From: an uncultured Oscillospiraceae bacterium
GTDB taxonomy: Bacteria > Bacillota > Clostridia > Oscillospirales > Acutalibacteraceae
Direction of reading: 5' to 3'
Length of the DNA stretch: 64,000 bases
Assembly: GCA_900547445.1 (NCBI GenBank)
Contig: URGJ01000005.1
Location: 1 to 64,000, forward strand
The position numbers and the translations under genes were made by a program. The notes beneath the pieces are model-generated. The model saw only the letters and a program-made list of their open reading frames with translations. It was not told the DNA's origin and ran no database searches. Shown piece by piece: positions 63,124-64,000 of this stretch (positions are counted from its first letter, which is position 1; every line of letters starts with the position of its first letter).

Positions 63124-63613
63124 CAGCGGTTTCCTCCTTTAATGATTTGAGCAGACCGCCCTTTTTAATAATGTTCTGAATAAAGGGCGGGAAGGGTTGT
63201 GCCTTGTAGGTCTTGCCCGTGGTGATGTCGGTGATAACGCCTGTGTCAAAGTCGACCTTTACCTCATCGCCCGCGTTAATTTCCTCTGCGGCTTCTTCAC
63301 ATTCCAAGATAGGAAGACCGATATTAATGGCGTTGCGGTAGAAAATTCTCGCAAAGCTTTTAGCTATAACACAGCCTGTCTTACAGGTCTTGATAACCAG
63401 CGGAGCGTGTTCTCTTGAAGAGCCGCAGCCGAAGTTCCAGCCCGCAACCATAACATCTCCCGCATTTACCTTTTTTACAAAATCCGCGTCAATATCCTCC
63501 ATACAGTGAAGCGCCAATTCCTCGGCATTTGGGGTGTTTAAATAACGGGCGGGGATAATTACATCGGTATCAACATTATCGGGGTACTTAAATACCTTAC
63601 CCTGTGTGTTCAT
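63116..63613 (-). CDS. leuD: 3-isopropylmalate dehydratase small subunit
   Basis: 165 residues, swivel domain of isopropylmalate isomerase. [14 protein letters not shown] near 14, [14 protein letters not shown] near 58 and [20 protein letters not shown] near 84 are diagnostic. Its ATG overlaps the leuC stop (TAATG). It is the short form that pairs with a separate LeuC. Confidence 0.95.
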   Translation of the reverse strand: MNTQGKVFKYPDNVDTDVIIPARYLNTPNAEELALHCMEDIDADFVKKVNAGDVMVAGWNFGCGSSREHAPLVIKTCKTGCVIAKSFARIFYRNAINIGLPILECEEAAEEINAGDEVKVDFDTGVITDITTGKTYKAQPFPPFIQNIIKKGGLLKSLKEETADE

Positions 63614-64000
63614 TATTTTACCTCCTTAGGAGCGGTGATAAAGCCTGTCAGCGCGCTTGCCGCCGCAGTCGCGGGGCTTGCTAAATATACCTCGCTGTCA
63701 ATATGACCCATTCTGCCCACAAAGTTGCGGTTTGTTGTGGCAATAGAGCGCTCGCCCGCCGCCAAAATACCCATATAACCGCCGAGGCAGGGCCCGCAGG
63801 TAGGTGTGGACACAACCGCGCCCGCGTCAATAAACGCGGTGACATATCCGCGCTCAACGCACTCTCGGTAAATCTGCATTGTAGCCGGAATTATAATACA
63901 GCGCACGCCGTCTGCAACCTTATTTCCGTTAAGAACGGCGTAAGCGGTTTCCATATCTTCCATTCTGCCGTTGGTACAGCTTCCGATAACCACCTGATCG
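63613..64000 (-). CDS. leuC: 3-isopropylmalate dehydratase large subunit, C-terminal part (runs off right edge)
   Basis: About 129 C-terminal codons are present. [11 protein letters not shown] and [13 protein letters not shown] contain the cysteines that bind the [4Fe-4S] cluster; [10 protein letters not shown] and [15 protein letters not shown] close the protein as in LeuC. The frame is open to the edge; the N-terminus lies beyond 64,000. Confidence 0.93.
   Translation of the reverse strand, partial: DQVVIGSCTNGRMEDMETAYAVLNGNKVADGVRCIIIPATMQIYRECVERGYVTAFIDAGAVVSTPTCGPCLGGYMGILAAGERSIATTNRNFVGRMGHIDSEVYLASPATAAASALTGFITAPKEVK

Overview
The window has two halves that do not look alike. Positions 1 to about 26,298 are AT-rich and read entirely on the minus strand: a Wzx/Wzy-type cell-surface polysaccharide locus. 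From 26,299 to 64,000 the DNA is visibly richer in G+C, genes lie on both strands, GTG and TTG starts are common, and the content is a housekeeping backbone of a Gram-positive Clostridia-like bacterium (F-type ATP synthase, murA, prs, lexA, leuCDB, DegV, QueT, ECF sigma factor, SpoIID-like protein). I would guess a gut Oscillospiraceae/Ruminococcaceae-type host for the right half and a Lachnospiraceae-type source for the left half. This is inference from gene content and composition, not from a search. The boundary falls inside rlmH, which keeps about 101 native codons and then runs into polysaccharide-locus leader sequence.

Left half, in transcription order (right to left): a PglD-like acetyltransferase, a membrane-bound NDP-sugar 4,6-dehydratase and a DegT-type aminotransferase (together a UDP-bacillosamine module), then the initiating phosphoglycosyltransferase. 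These are followed by a GT2, a putative sialyltransferase-like enzyme, an acyltransferase, a GT4, the Wzy polymerase, the Wzx flippase, a pyruvyl-transferase-family protein, a NodB-fold deacetylase-like protein and an FrhB-like iron-sulfur protein. After these come a frameshifted ParB-like gene, NeuD, NeuB, NeuA, NeuC, UDP-glucose dehydrogenase, a serine-acetyltransferase-like enzyme and glmS (running off the left edge). Together they would build a diNAcBac-initiated polysaccharide carrying a CMP-activated nonulosonic acid (sialic or legionaminic) and uronic acid. The first 4.55 kb (leader, acetyltransferase, dehydratase, aminotransferase, first part of the initiating transferase) occur twice in tandem with no difference I could find, and the outer edge of the second copy is the rlmH boundary. 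Three long G tracts lie on the coding strand of this locus: in two genes and in one ribosome binding site.

Right half: truncated rlmH, an MBL-fold hydrolase, murA and prs; a two-gene unit with a SpoIID-like peptidoglycan-binding protein; degV; an ECF sigma factor with its own predicted promoter and a membrane-anchored beta-propeller protein; a lipoprotein; bifunctional NAD(P)HX repair enzyme; a PqqD-like protein with an ABC exporter; the atp operon (with a delta subunit reduced to its C-terminal domain); a secreted protein; an EF-G-like GTPase with an altered G4 motif. Then come a CmpB-like membrane protein, a 130-bp array of six short hairpins in front of alr, a glycerol-kinase-like N-terminal remnant, an alpha/beta hydrolase, a heterodimeric ABC exporter, a rhamnose module (rhaA, rhaD, a tiny ribbon-helix-helix protein, an AraC regulator), queT, rnhA, lexA with a promoter and probable LexA box, and leuB, leuD and partial leuC.

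No rRNA, tRNA, CRISPR array, transposase or phage gene was recognised.
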